Origin: JBAYJM01 sp041665065
Lineage (GTDB): Bacteria > Patescibacteriota > Patescibacteriia > 2-01-FULL-39-33
Length of the DNA stretch: 46,113 bases
Reading direction: 5' to 3'
Assembly (NCBI GenBank): GCA_041665065.1
Contig: JBAYJM010000007.1
Coordinates: 1-46,113 of the forward strand
In this document: piece by piece, positions 20,199 to 29,355 of the stretch
Position numbering within the stretch: position 1 is the first letter of the stretch
Layout: the number at the start of each line of letters is the position of its first letter
The notes under the pieces: generated by a model
The model's database searches: none
What the model was told of the DNA's origin: nothing
What the model saw: only the letters and a program-made list of their open reading frames with translations
Translations under genes and position numbers: made by a program

Positions 20199-23100
20199 TT
20201 ATTTTACCATCAATAAATTAATTTTAATTCTGGTAAGTGAAGAAAGGATTCCGTTAGCCGGCTTAAGATTATAGGCTTTTTGAAATTTGATTAGGGCTTG
20301 TTTGGTTGCAGGACCAAAATAATTCGTTTCCCGGCCCAATGACCCTGCACCCTTTTTCGACACAAGGAAACCAAGGGCATTCAACTTTTGCTGTAACAAC
20401 TTAATTTGCGGACTTGTCTGCCCGGACTTTAAATCCTTAACAAAAATTATAATATTTTTAGGGAGAGTTATGTCCGGACCATTAGGATAAGTTTTATCTG
20501 GCTCAATATTTTTAACATTTTTCCAATCATAACCCCGGGCGACAAAAGCCTCAACACTTCTAATCAAACTCTTTTGATTATTCTCAAGCAAATAAATATT
20601 AGGCGAGTTTAAGTAGCGTATCAAAATTGGTTCAGATGGTTGTTTAGCTGTTGAACTGCTTATTGTTGTTTCTGTTGATGTTGGTTTGCTCGGTGATGTC
20701 GTCACAACAATTACCGGATTTAAAGGAACCGGAATAATATGCGTATAGCTGGCACCTCCGCCGCTGGAATAGTTATTTACTATAATAGTGGCAGTGGCAG
20801 TGGCAGAGTTGCCATAGATGTCCGTTGCCACCACTGATATGACATGAGCAGTATTAGCTGAAGTCAAAGTATTCCAATGTGTCATGTAGGGCGAGGAGTT
20901 AAGAGCCAAACCAAAATTGGAGCCGTCAATTGAAAACTGGACTGAGGCAATTGGCGAGCCATCCGTAACGGTTGCAGTCAAAGGAATATTGCCCGAGACC
21001 GTTGATCCGGAAGCAGGAGAAATAATAGAAACAATTGGGCCAGTACTTTCATTAAATTCATAAGCGCCAATATCAAAGGTTAAACCTTTGGGAATTACAG
21101 TCCCGGCATAATCCGATGTTAATCCGACATTTGTACCGGCATCAATCGCATCAGAACTCGCTTGAAGCGTAAAATCTAACGGTGCGTTGACAAAAACAGG
21201 ATTTGAATTCAAATCAGTTACCACTCCCTCCAATAAATTCCAAGCATCCAAACTACTGCCACCGGCCGTATTCCAAAAATACCAATTAGCCGAACTTGCA
21301 TACCATAGATTATTAGCTATAATTGGAGATTGATCATAAGCATACTGATTTAAATAAATGGCTGCCACATCAGATCCAGTCGCGTAGGCGATATTATTTT
21401 TTACAATAAAATTTTTAACTTTTTCAGATACAATGCCATCAATTCTAATTTCGCCCTTCAAAGTTAATTGGCCGCCTGTGTTCAAACAATTGCTATAACT
21501 CGTGTTATTATAAATTTCATTACTGTCGTTTGCAAAAAGTGTTATGCCAGGACCATCGTTAGCGTAGACAATGTTATCATATATTTGATTATGATCCGAA
21601 TAAATGTCCGCCGATATGCCACTGCCATCCTCACCAAGTGACCTTGTGCCATATATTTTATTATATCTAACAATATTATAATCGCCGGTATTTGCGGTCG
21701 GAGACCCGACGTCGCCACCCCACAAATGGATGCCGGAATAGCCAGGGGCGATGGAATAATTGCCATTATTATAGACTAGATTTCTTTCAATAAGCCAATT
21801 ACTGGCGTAGGCAAAAATTCCAAAACCATCATTATTATAAACGGTGTTATTACTGATAGTTGTCCGTGTTGATGAAGTTGATCCGTCAGTTCCAGCGTTT
21901 GAAAATATTCCACTAGCTTCATTATCATGAATTTGACAGCTATCAATTGTGTGATTGCCGGCCTGCGCATCCGTTGTATAAAAAACCACCCCATGTCTGT
22001 TCCATTTTATTTCACAATTTTGCGCTTTAACTTTCGTAGCTCCAGCGCCGGAAATCCAAACTCCGGCACCGCTTGAACCATTAGCTAAATCCATCTGCAA
22101 ACCGTCAAAAGTAATATAAGACTTACCATTTGCATTAATTGAGTTTGATCTTTTACCAGCTTCAACAGTTGAAGATGCCGGATCAGCAATCGAATAAATA
22201 TAAAGAGTGCTTGTGCCCCAAAACCAATTTGTTGAAGAATTAACTCCGGCCAAGCTAGACGCTAAATTACCAAGCTCGCTGTTAATTGCAACCCGCAGAG
22301 GCTGGGTTGCTAATGTTGATTTCCAAATATTTTCGGATTCAACCGACCAATCAGTTACTAAATCCGCTCCGGTTATTCTCGGCTTATTACCTTCGCCATA
22401 AGCACCGAAAACGATTGTACTACTGACATTGCCAGATGATGGTACAGTTAATGTTTCTCTCCAAGTCTGGCCTTTTTTAAACAAAATATTATCACCGGGC
22501 ACAAGAGGCAAACTATTTACTTTGGAAATGGTTTGCCAAGCGGAACCTATCGCCGTGCCGGAGTTAGAATCATTGCCGCTAACAGCATCAACATAATATG
22601 TCGATGACGCCATCACCATTTCTAAATCAAAAATATGAGTTGAAAAACCGCCAGTATAATTAAAACTGATTTTTCCGTCGACGTCAGATGTACATATCGC
22701 ACCGGAGCAAGAAGAACCGCTGACTACACCATCACCGGCAACACTATCGACTGATACAGCATAATCCGTATCAGCCTGTAAATCACCTATCGTAAAAATC
22801 GTAGTAGTGGCAACCGAGCTTGTTGCTATCCACTCTTTATTCATCTGGCCCGTCATTGACCAATTGGTCAAACTGACATCCATATAATTTTGTAAACTCG
22901 TAGAAAAACCGCCTATCGGACCAACTTGGAAATCTGCCAAAGCCGAGGAAGAAGTTGCTGTTTTATAATTTAATTTACCATTGGAATAAACTGTAATCGG
23001 ACTTGAAGTTGAAATTAAATTACCCGATAGGCTAAGACTCGGCTGAAACTCATAAGCGCCCAAATCCGGACTACCATAAAAGGCATTTCCCAGATAATCT

Positions 23101-25685
23101 TGAGTCAAACCAGATATGACAATCCCCGAATCCACTGCCGGAGAATAATATTTTAGCTGGAAATTAGAAGTGGAACTTGAAAAAAATTGCGGGTCCAATG
23201 CGATATCAGTTCCATCGGCGGTCAAGCCGGAAAGCGTGGTATTAAAAATTAAATTATTATTCTCAACCTGTCCATCACCGGAGTAAATAATGGCATTGGA
23301 ACTTTGTTGACTAAAAATATTATTAATAATAGAGGTCGAACTGCCACCATCATTTATTCCCGTAACGCCATCAACAAAAGTATTGTTATAAATTTTATTA
23401 CCAATCGTCCCGGCGCCAATAGAAACTCCAGCCGGAGAATTATTAATTAAATTATAATCAATAATATTATTGTGACCGGTGATAGCAATATTATCGCTGG
23501 AAATATTAAAATTTTTAATTGAGTTATTACTGCCGGAAATAGAAATTATCGCGCTTCGATCCGGATCTGTACTGCCCAGGGCGATGTCATCCCAATAAAC
23601 CAGAGCGTCCGACTGGTCAGCATATACACCCCAAAGCGCTTTGTTCCAAGACTTGCCAACTAATAAAGTATCCAAGCCGGCTGCGTTTAAAATAATCTTA
23701 TCATCTTGCCAGACAATAATTGATCCGACGGTATCGCTAACCTTAACTTTTATTTTTAATTTTACCCATTGGCCGGTTGGAAAAGTTTCAAAAGGTTCAG
23801 CGCTTTGCAAAACGCTATATGTCCGACCAACTGAATTCAGTTTAATTGATATATTATTAGTATTTAATACTCTAAGTGCCAAGGTTGTTGCGGCAGTAGA
23901 TGTATTGCCTAAACGAAAAATATCAAAATTACTAGCTGAAGTAATTGGATTAGCAACATAAACCCAACCTCTCATCCACACCGTACTGCCCTCGTCATAC
24001 AAATCAATTGTCTTGTTGGCATACGAAACTCCGCTTGCCGCCGTAGAGCTTGCCGCCAAAGCAACTGAACCCGCGTGAACCTGAGCGGTAGATGTTGAGA
24101 CAGTACCATTGGTTTGAGTCAGGGACGTAAAAGGACTCACTCCTTCGAGGCCGTCACTTAAGCCGGAAAAGGCCACCTGATTTCCGCCATATAAATTATT
24201 ATTGCCATCAACGGTAATATTATCGCCACGCAAAACTAAAGGATCATCAATGCCTGCCGTGAGACTGTTAATTTTTATTGAAGACGGATGATTAAATGTC
24301 AGGCCGTTTAACGCTTCTAGAGTCTTCCATGGATGATTTATACCATCAACCAAATAATCCGTTCCAGTGGAAGCAACCTTAAACTCGGCGTTATTGGGAT
24401 AGAGCCTCCACTTGGCGCCATAATTTACGCCACCGCCGCCATAATAAAAACCATCCCAATCATTATAGTAATAACTTGGCAAGGCGAAAGTGGCTAAATA
24501 TCTTCCCGACTTTGTATAATAAGTACTCCAATGATCTCCCTGATCAAACGAGGCAATAATATTTGTCTGTGTATCGCCATCCGTATCAACCGCAAAAATA
24601 ATATTACCATACTCATCTCTATGTCCCCACCAACCAATCACATTATCTGCAGTTTCAAAAACTTTTGTTTGAATGCCGTCACTACCCGCCCGCCAAATAA
24701 ATCTGTCTCCGCCAGTATCGCGAACACCATAAACATAATTCGCATCACTAACTATCGCTACTGACTGCTCCGCGCTCCCCCAAAGAGAAAAGGTTGCGCC
24801 ATGATCATCGGAAGAATAAACCACATTACTGCCAAGGTCGCCTAAAGCCACAAAAAGCTTATTCCTGTAAGGACACCAATAAACATAATGCACATGCCTA
24901 GCCGCACCAAAAGATTCTGGCGTGATGTCAGGCCAAGTAGCGCCATCATCAATGGATTTATAAAGCTTGGCGGCACCAGAAGAAACTAGTAAGCTATATT
25001 GCCCTACATAAATATTACCCTGATTATCTTCCGCAAAAGAAATAGTTCGTCCATCAGTCTGTTCAAATGTTAGCGTTTTAGTCCAATTATCACCATTATC
25101 AATTGATCTCCAAATACCACCAGCCCACGAAGCAAATACCGTTCCAGCAGAAGAGATAAATAGTGATTGAGCGCTTGAGGTCGCTCCGCCATCACCCACC
25201 TGACTTAAAACACTATTCTCATAGCGAAAAATATCACCAGTATTATTAGCCAATAAAACCTTTCGGCCATAACCAAGCCCGCCATATGTGCTAGACTTAT
25301 CACCAACTACATCGCCATGAGTCATATAAAACCAAGGGCCAAAATCAATGTTATTGATGCCAATATTAATTTTTTGATTATAATCTAACTGTGCAACAAA
25401 AGGATTGGCGCCAGAACCGTATGAATTAAAAGCAATACTTGAAGTTGAAACGATTAATTTTTCATTCCAAAAACCGCTTTTTTTTAATAAAACACTATCG
25501 CCTGCCACTAGCGTTGAGGAGCTTACTTTATTAATTGTTTGCCAGGCTGCCAAAGTTGATGTTCCACTATTGGCGTCACTGCCACCAACATCGTCAACAT
25601 AATAAACAGTTGCGCCGGCAACATTACAGAAAGCAAAAAAGGCAAAAATAATTAGGCCGATTTTGAGAGAGTTGGTAATTTTCAT
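20199..25685 (-). CDS. Giant secreted beta-helix protein with peptidoglycan-binding C-terminus
   Basis: The 1828-residue protein starts with a signal peptide (MKITNSLKIGLIIFAFFAFC..., cleavage near AGATVYYV). I use the ATG at 25685 rather than 25733, because the extra 16 residues precede the signal peptide. Regions in order: a YYVDDVGGSDANSGT unit, BNR/sialidase-like propeller repeats (about 170-430), a LamG-like region (about 545-700), a beta-helix (about 730-880), a second YYVDAVSGNDSNSGT unit with another long parallel beta-helix (about 1080-1480), an Ig-like domain (SIISPASGSTVSGNIPLTAT), a Ser/Thr/Pro linker and a C-terminal PG_binding_1-like domain (PQIKLLQQKLNALGF... FGPATKQALIKFQKAYNL). 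It is presumably a cell-wall-attached surface protein; polysaccharide binding or cleavage is plausible. Confidence 0.85.
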   Translation of the reverse strand: MKITNSLKIGLIIFAFFAFCNVAGATVYYVDDVGGSDANSGTSTLAAWQTINKVSSSTLVAGDSVLLKKSGFWNEKLIVSTSSIAFNSYGSGANPFVAQLDYNQKINIGINNIDFGPWFYMTHGDVVGDKSSTYGGLGYGRKVLLANNTGDIFRYENSVLSQVGDGGATSSAQSLFISSAGTVFASWAGGIWRSIDNGDNWTKTLTFEQTDGRTISFAEDNQGNIYVGQYSLLVSSGAAKLYKSIDDGATWPDITPESFGAARHVHYVYWCPYRNKLFVALGDLGSNVVYSSDDHGATFSLWGSAEQSVAIVSDANYVYGVRDTGGDRFIWRAGSDGIQTKVFETADNVIGWWGHRDEYGNIIFAVDTDGDTQTNIIASFDQGDHWSTYYTKSGRYLATFALPSYYYNDWDGFYYGGGGVNYGAKWRLYPNNAEFKVASTGTDYLVDGINHPWKTLEALNGLTFNHPSSIKINSLTAGIDDPLVLRGDNITVDGNNNLYGGNQVAFSGLSDGLEGVSPFTSLTQTNGTVSTSTAQVHAGSVALAASSTAASGVSYANKTIDLYDEGSTVWMRGWVYVANPITSASNFDIFRLGNTSTAATTLALRVLNTNNISIKLNSVGRTYSVLQSAEPFETFPTGQWVKLKIKVKVSDTVGSIIVWQDDKIILNAAGLDTLLVGKSWNKALWGVYADQSDALVYWDDIALGSTDPDRSAIISISGSNNSIKNFNISSDNIAITGHNNIIDYNLINNSPAGVSIGAGTIGNKIYNNTFVDGVTGINDGGSSTSIINNIFSQQSSNAIIYSGDGQVENNNLIFNTTLSGLTADGTDIALDPQFFSSSTSNFQLKYYSPAVDSGIVISGLTQDYLGNAFYGSPDLGAYEFQPSLSLSGNLISTSSPITVYSNGKLNYKTATSSSALADFQVGPIGGFSTSLQNYMDVSLTNWSMTGQMNKEWIATSSVATTTIFTIGDLQADTDYAVSVDSVAGDGVVSGSSCSGAICTSDVDGKISFNYTGGFSTHIFDLEMVMASSTYYVDAVSGNDSNSGTAIGSAWQTISKVNSLPLVPGDNILFKKGQTWRETLTVPSSGNVSSTIVFGAYGEGNKPRITGADLVTDWSVESENIWKSTLATQPLRVAINSELGNLASSLAGVNSSTNWFWGTSTLYIYSIADPASSTVEAGKRSNSINANGKSYITFDGLQMDLANGSSGAGVWISGAGATKVKAQNCEIKWNRHGVVFYTTDAQAGNHTIDSCQIHDNEASGIFSNAGTDGSTSSTRTTISNNTVYNNDGFGIFAYASNWLIERNLVYNNGNYSIAPGYSGIHLWGGDVGSPTANTGDYNIVRYNKIYGTRSLGEDGSGISADIYSDHNQIYDNIVYANDGPGITLFANDSNEIYNNTSYSNCLNTGGQLTLKGEIRIDGIVSEKVKNFIVKNNIAYATGSDVAAIYLNQYAYDQSPIIANNLWYASSANWYFWNTAGGSSLDAWNLLEGVVTDLNSNPVFVNAPLDFTLQASSDAIDAGTNVGLTSDYAGTVIPKGLTFDIGAYEFNESTGPIVSIISPASGSTVSGNIPLTATVTDGSPIASVQFSIDGSNFGLALNSSPYMTHWNTLTSANTAHVISVVATDIYGNSATATATIIVNNYSSGGGASYTHIIPVPLNPVIVVTTSPSKPTSTETTISSSTAKQPSEPILIRYLNSPNIYLLENNQKSLIRSVEAFVARGYDWKNVKNIEPDKTYPNGPDITLPKNIIIFVKDLKSGQTSPQIKLLQQKLNALGFLVSKKGAGSLGRETNYFGPATKQALIKFQKAYNLKPANGILSSLTRIKINLLMVK

Positions 25686-25687
25686 AC

Positions 25688-25732
25688 TGTCTAAATTTGC
25701 ATTTACTTTAATAATTATAACAAATTTAGACA
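25688..25732. promoter_or_regulatory. 12-bp inverted repeat flanking the -10 box of the giant surface protein gene
   Basis: TGTCTAAATTTG (25688-25699) and CAAATTTAGACA (25721-25732) are perfectly complementary, 21 bases apart. One arm lies in the promoter spacer and the other in the 5' leader next to the ATG. Only one arm would be transcribed, so a DNA-level two-site operator is more likely than an RNA hairpin. Confidence 0.6.
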
Positions 25733-25743
25733 ATACTTTGCAA
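25714..25743 (-). promoter_or_regulatory. Promoter of the giant surface protein gene
   Basis: On the minus strand TTGCAA (25738-25743, 4/6), 18 bases, TATAAT (25714-25719, 6/6). The start would be near 25707, 22 bases before the ATG. Confidence 0.65.
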
Positions 25744-25779
25744 CAAAAAAACAGTCCGCCGCGGCGGACTGTTTTTCAA
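25744..25779 (-). terminator. Terminator palindrome, copy A (after the DEAD-box gene)
   Basis: CAGTCCGCCGCGGCGGACTG (25752-25771), flanked by A- and T-runs, is a perfect palindrome. The identical core recurs at 28163-28182. It follows the helicase stop by about 20 bases and works in either direction. Confidence 0.88.
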
Positions 25780-25797
25780 GTACTTATAAAACCTCAA

Positions 25798-27165
25798 TTA
25801 ACGCCATCTCTTAAATCTATTACTACTTGAAGATGATCTTGGAGATGAGGATCTGTCTGATCTTGGACTAAATTCTTTTTGAGCCCTCGGCGAAGAAGAT
25901 CTTTCTACTCTAGGACCAAAATCTGTTTGACCTCTTGAAAATCTATCCTGCCTAGCGCCGTAATCGGTTCGTGATCTCGAAAAACCGCCTGATTGAGATT
26001 CAAATATTTCAATCTGAGATTGAATTTTTCGCTTGGGCGGAAGAATTGGCAAATCTAATATTGGAATGGCTTTTCTAATCAAGCTTTCAATGCGCCTGAT
26101 GTTGAATTTTTCCTGAGGAGTGACAAAGGAAATTGCTTTGCCATAATTAGACGCTCTACCTGTTCTTCCTATGCGATGGACATAATCCTCTTTATCATCC
26201 GGCAAATCAAAATTAATTACTAAAGATATATTATTAACATCAATTCCTCTTGCGGCTATATCTGTTGCGACAAGCACGCGATATTTACCAACTTTAAACC
26301 CATCTAGAGCAGATCTTCTTTGAGCTAAAGATTTATTTGAATGCATTTCTATGGCACTGTGTCCCATGGCAACCACGTGATTTGCAATGTTTTTTGCGCC
26401 ATGTTTTGTTCGTGAAAATATCAAAACGCTGCCGGCATTATCAGTTAATACCTTTTCCAGAAGCTGAGTTTTCAATTCACGATTAACAATAAATATTTCC
26501 TGTTCAACATTTTCTGCTACCGTTCCAGAGGGAGCAACCTCTATTCGAATAGGCATCTTCATATAACGAGCAGCAATTTGTGCAATTGCTGATGGCATAG
26601 TGGCTGAAAACAATAGGGTCTGCCTATTGACCGGAGAAAATGCCAAAATCTGTTTTAGCTGAGGTAAAAATCCGATATCAAGCATCCTATCAGCCTCATC
26701 AAGAACCATGACTTTTACATTAGATAAAGATAAATTTTTCTTTTCCAAATGATCCAATAGCCTGCCTGGTGTAGAGACAATGATGTGAGGATTTCTTCTT
26801 AGATTTTGTAATTGCTGTCTGGAACATGCGCCGCCAATAAGCACCGCTGTTTTAAGACCCAATGGCCTACCAATTTTTTGTAAAACCTCATCAACTTGCA
26901 AAGCCAATTCTCGAGTCGGTAAGATTATCAAACCTTGTCCGCCACTAATCATTAATTGCTGAATCATCGGTAAACCGAATGCCAAAGTTTTGCCTGTTCC
27001 AGTTTGGGCAATACCAACAATATCCTTGCCCTCTAAAGCGGCAGGAATACATTGATGTTGAATTGGCGTTGGAGTTGTAAATTTGTTAAATTCCAAAACA
27101 TCCAAAATTTTTGGTGAAAGGCCCAGGTCGATAAAAAGACCAGTTGCCTGTTTTGTTTGTATCAT
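25798..27165 (-). CDS. DEAD-box ATP-dependent RNA helicase
   Basis: The 455-residue protein has the full set of DEAD-box motifs: Q motif region (FTTPTPIQHQCIP), AQTGTGKT at 53-60, PTRELALQ, TPGRLLDH, DEAD, SAT, and in the second RecA domain HRIGRTGR and the ARGIDV segment. The C-terminal 75 residues are a Ser/Arg/Gly/Phe-rich tail (SRSRTDYG, RQDRFSRGQ, SPRSSSSS), a disordered RNA-binding extension as seen in cold-shock helicases. Likely roles are ribosome assembly or mRNA unwinding; the RhlE/CsdA-like subgroup cannot be separated by eye. I take the ATG at 27165; a TTG 7 codons upstream is also in frame. A good promoter lies about 105 bases upstream, leaving a structured leader. Confidence 0.95.
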   Translation of the reverse strand: MIQTKQATGLFIDLGLSPKILDVLEFNKFTTPTPIQHQCIPAALEGKDIVGIAQTGTGKTLAFGLPMIQQLMISGGQGLIILPTRELALQVDEVLQKIGRPLGLKTAVLIGGACSRQQLQNLRRNPHIIVSTPGRLLDHLEKKNLSLSNVKVMVLDEADRMLDIGFLPQLKQILAFSPVNRQTLLFSATMPSAIAQIAARYMKMPIRIEVAPSGTVAENVEQEIFIVNRELKTQLLEKVLTDNAGSVLIFSRTKHGAKNIANHVVAMGHSAIEMHSNKSLAQRRSALDGFKVGKYRVLVATDIAARGIDVNNISLVINFDLPDDKEDYVHRIGRTGRASNYGKAISFVTPQEKFNIRRIESLIRKAIPILDLPILPPKRKIQSQIEIFESQSGGFSRSRTDYGARQDRFSRGQTDFGPRVERSSSPRAQKEFSPRSDRSSSPRSSSSSNRFKRWR

Positions 27166-27268
27166 ATTTATTTTTATTGACCCCAATTACTTCAGGGCCA
27201 AGAGATATGACACAAGAGAGATTCGAGTCTTTGGCTGCTTAATTTGCAGCTCTTTTAATTAGATAAGT

Positions 27269-27297
27269 AGTATAGCACAATTAAATAATACTGTCAA
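27269..27297 (-). promoter_or_regulatory. Promoter of the DEAD-box helicase gene
   Basis: On the minus strand TTGACA (27292-27297), 17 bases, TATACT (27269-27274, 5/6). The roughly 95-base leader contains a GAGCTGCAAATTAAGCAGC hairpin, a possible site for autoregulation. Confidence 0.75.
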
Positions 27298-27336
27298 ACT
27301 ATGTCGGGAGCGCTTACCCAGAATCATCATTTATAA

Positions 27337-28092
27337 TTACTGGGCTGTCCAACCACCATCTACTGTAATTATTTGGCCGGTTATATAACTAGCCTTATCT
27401 GACGCCAAAAATACTACCGCATTGGCAATATCTTCTGGGAGGCCCATTCTTTTAAGCGGGATCATGGCAATTGTTTGTTTTTTCACTGCATCCGTACTGG
27501 TACGAGGCTGATCAGGTTGGCTGGCGCCAGGCGTTTCAATGGCACCAGGAGCAACAGCATTGACAGTTATCTTTCTTGGAGCAAGTTCTAGAGCCAAGGC
27601 CCTAACCATGCTATTAATAGCACCCTTGGATGCACAGTAATGAACCAAGCCCGAAAAACCGACAAAAGAGGCGATGGAAGAAATGTTAATAATTCTTCCT
27701 CCTTCGGGCAATATTTTAACTGCTTCTTTACAAGTATAAAAAATTCCTTTTAAATTAACATCCATTACCTTATTCCAGTCAGACTCTTTCATTTTATCAA
27801 AAGTAATAAAAGGAAAAATACCTGCATTATTAACAAGGATATTAATAGTCTTAAATTTTTTAATCGCCGTCTTAAAAAGATTAATTACATCTTTTTGTTT
27901 ACTAACGTCACATTTTACAGAAATAGCTTCTACGCACAAAGCCTTAATTTCTTTGACTACCTTATCTGCCTTAACAGAATCAATATCGGATACAACAATA
28001 TCATATCCTTCCTTGGCTAATTCCAAAGCTATGCCCCTTCCAATTCCTTGGCTGGCTCCGGTAACAATGGCTACTTTATTTTTTAATTGCAT
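27337..28092 (-). CDS. SDR-family oxidoreductase (FabG/3-oxoacyl-ACP reductase-like)
   Basis: The 251-residue protein is a complete classical SDR: TGASQGIG at 11-18 (NAD(P) binding), CDVS near 61-64, NNAG at 88-91, Ser138/Ser139, Tyr152 and Lys156 (catalytic YxxxK), and the usual C-terminal GQIITVDGG. The overall pattern is closest to FabG-like or glucose-dehydrogenase-like SDRs; the substrate cannot be assigned. It is a separate paralogue of the truncated SDR at the window start, with only the common SDR motifs shared. It lies between the helicase and the tRNA pair. Confidence 0.92.
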   Translation of the reverse strand: MQLKNKVAIVTGASQGIGRGIALELAKEGYDIVVSDIDSVKADKVVKEIKALCVEAISVKCDVSKQKDVINLFKTAIKKFKTINILVNNAGIFPFITFDKMKESDWNKVMDVNLKGIFYTCKEAVKILPEGGRIINISSIASFVGFSGLVHYCASKGAINSMVRALALELAPRKITVNAVAPGAIETPGASQPDQPRTSTDAVKKQTIAMIPLKRMGLPEDIANAVVFLASDKASYITGQIITVDGGWTAQ

Positions 28093-28155
28093 AATTATTT
28101 TTTATTATTAATTTATTTGTTTAAGTATAACATACAATCATTTTTTCTGATAAAT

Positions 28156-28190
28156 TAAAAAACAGTCCGCCGCGGCGGACTGTTTTTTAA
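28156..28190 (-). terminator. Terminator palindrome, copy B (after the tRNA pair)
   Basis: The 20-base core CAGTCCGCCGCGGCGGACTG (28163-28182) is identical to copy A at 25752-25771, with A- and T-runs on both sides. It ends the tRNA transcript on the minus strand and lies upstream of the SDR gene. Confidence 0.88.
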
Positions 28191-28198
28191 TTAAATAG

Positions 28199-28280
28199 TG
28201 GGCCGGGAGGGATTCGAACCCCCGAAGGCGAAGCCAGCAGATTTACAGTCTGCCCCTGTTGACCGCTTAGGTACCGACCC
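28199..28280 (-). tRNA. tRNA-Tyr (GUA anticodon)
   Basis: On the minus strand a full cloverleaf is visible: acceptor GGGTCGG/CCGGCCC (one G-U pair), anticodon stem-loop CAGACTGTAAATCTG with GTA, a long class II variable arm, and the T-arm GGTTCGAATCC. The length of 82 bases fits tRNA-Tyr. CCA is not encoded; the gene ends at the discriminator A. Confidence 0.96.
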
Positions 28281-28353
28281 ATTTTGAATTATATTTTAGC
28301 ACAAAATATCCATCTTTTCAAGCACCAATGGGATAAAAAGCGCCTCCATCTTG

Positions 28354-28426
28354 AGCCGTTGTGCGGATTCGAACCGCAGACCTACTCCTTACCATGGAGT
28401 TGCTCTACCAACTGAGCTACAACGGC
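28354..28426 (-). tRNA. tRNA-Thr (GGU anticodon)
   Basis: On the minus strand acceptor GCCGTTG/CAACGGC, D-arm GCTCAGTTGGTAGAGC, anticodon stem ACTCC/GGAGT around loop ATGGTAA (anticodon GGT), and T-arm GCGGTTCGAATCCGC. It is 73 bases long. CCA is not encoded. It lies 73 bases upstream of tRNA-Tyr, probably in one transcript. Confidence 0.96.
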
Positions 28427-28483
28427 AATTTTTTCGAAAATAAAAAAGGCTTTATCCTTTCCAATAAAAATATACCAAAATAA

Positions 28484-29353
28484 TTAAATATTTTCAATAG
28501 ACAATTCCAGCTCCTGAAGCTTGCCATTTTCCGGATTGATCTTTTTTAAATGGTATAAGGTTTTTTTGGCTAAATCCCTATCTCTGACAGAAACAGCAAG
28601 TGCAATTATTTTATCTAGATATTTCGGATTATTCGGTTCAATGGCACTTGCTTTTAGATAACTATCTAAAGCCTTTTCTTCTTTTTTAGTGGCTTCAGAT
28701 ATCTTGGCTAAATCACAGTAATAGACGGCAACCCTAGGATCAACGTTTATGGAATTTAAAAGATCGGTTTCCATTTCTTGCAATTTACCGTTTTTAAAAT
28801 GGCTTCCTTTTTTAGAAGTACCAGCCGATACTGTGTATAATTTTATCAAATATTTATAGATCTCTTCCGCCTGATCATAACATTTATTATCAAAATATAA
28901 TTCGCCCAAAGACTCATAGGCTTTAATATTTTTTTTGTCGGCGGAAACTGCCTCTATTAATTTTTTTTCTGCCGCAACGAACTCCTCTTTGTTCATTAAG
29001 GCCCGACCCTCTTCAATTATTTCTTCGACTGTTTTGGGTTCTTTGACGTGCTTTACAACGTCCTTTATCTTATAGCGCGCCTCCAAGGCAACAACTTTTT
29101 CCTTCATTCTTGCAAATCCAAGCGAGATTGATTTTAGTTTCGGTCCGACCGCAGCATTAAAATGCTTTCTAAAATCCTGACTGCTTCTTTGAAATTTAGA
29201 CTCCAAAATTTTAGCCCTTGTAGCACCTTGCTTGGCATTAGAAATAGAATTGATATCTAAATTCTTTAAATCAGGAAAATGCCTAAAAATCATAAATGCC
29301 AAATATCCGCCAATTGCGATCGCTATAATTATTAGAATAATAATGTAAATCAT
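28484..29353 (-). CDS. Membrane-anchored TPR-repeat protein
   Basis: The 289-residue protein has one N-terminal membrane segment (about 2-22, IYIIILIIIAIAIGGYLAFMIF). A basic linker follows, then helical repeats with tetratricopeptide spacing: EEFVAAEKKLIEAVSADKKNIKAYESLGELYFDNKCYDQAEEIY (about 120-165) and later KKEEKALDSYLKASAIEPNNPKYLDKIIALA. TPR arrays hold protein partners; the partner is unknown. It lies 2 bases after fba, at the end of the long operon starting with the DUF5671 gene. A role unrelated to glycolysis is possible, as CPR operons mix functions. Confidence 0.85.
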   Translation of the reverse strand: MIYIIILIIIAIAIGGYLAFMIFRHFPDLKNLDINSISNAKQGATRAKILESKFQRSSQDFRKHFNAAVGPKLKSISLGFARMKEKVVALEARYKIKDVVKHVKEPKTVEEIIEEGRALMNKEEFVAAEKKLIEAVSADKKNIKAYESLGELYFDNKCYDQAEEIYKYLIKLYTVSAGTSKKGSHFKNGKLQEMETDLLNSINVDPRVAVYYCDLAKISEATKKEEKALDSYLKASAIEPNNPKYLDKIIALAVSVRDRDLAKKTLYHLKKINPENGKLQELELSIENI

Positions 29354-29355
29354 AT

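Noticed and set aside
28199..28426. tRNA pair as an integration site of a mobile element
   Set aside because: No integrase gene and no partial tRNA repeat were found nearby; flanking genes are ordinary.
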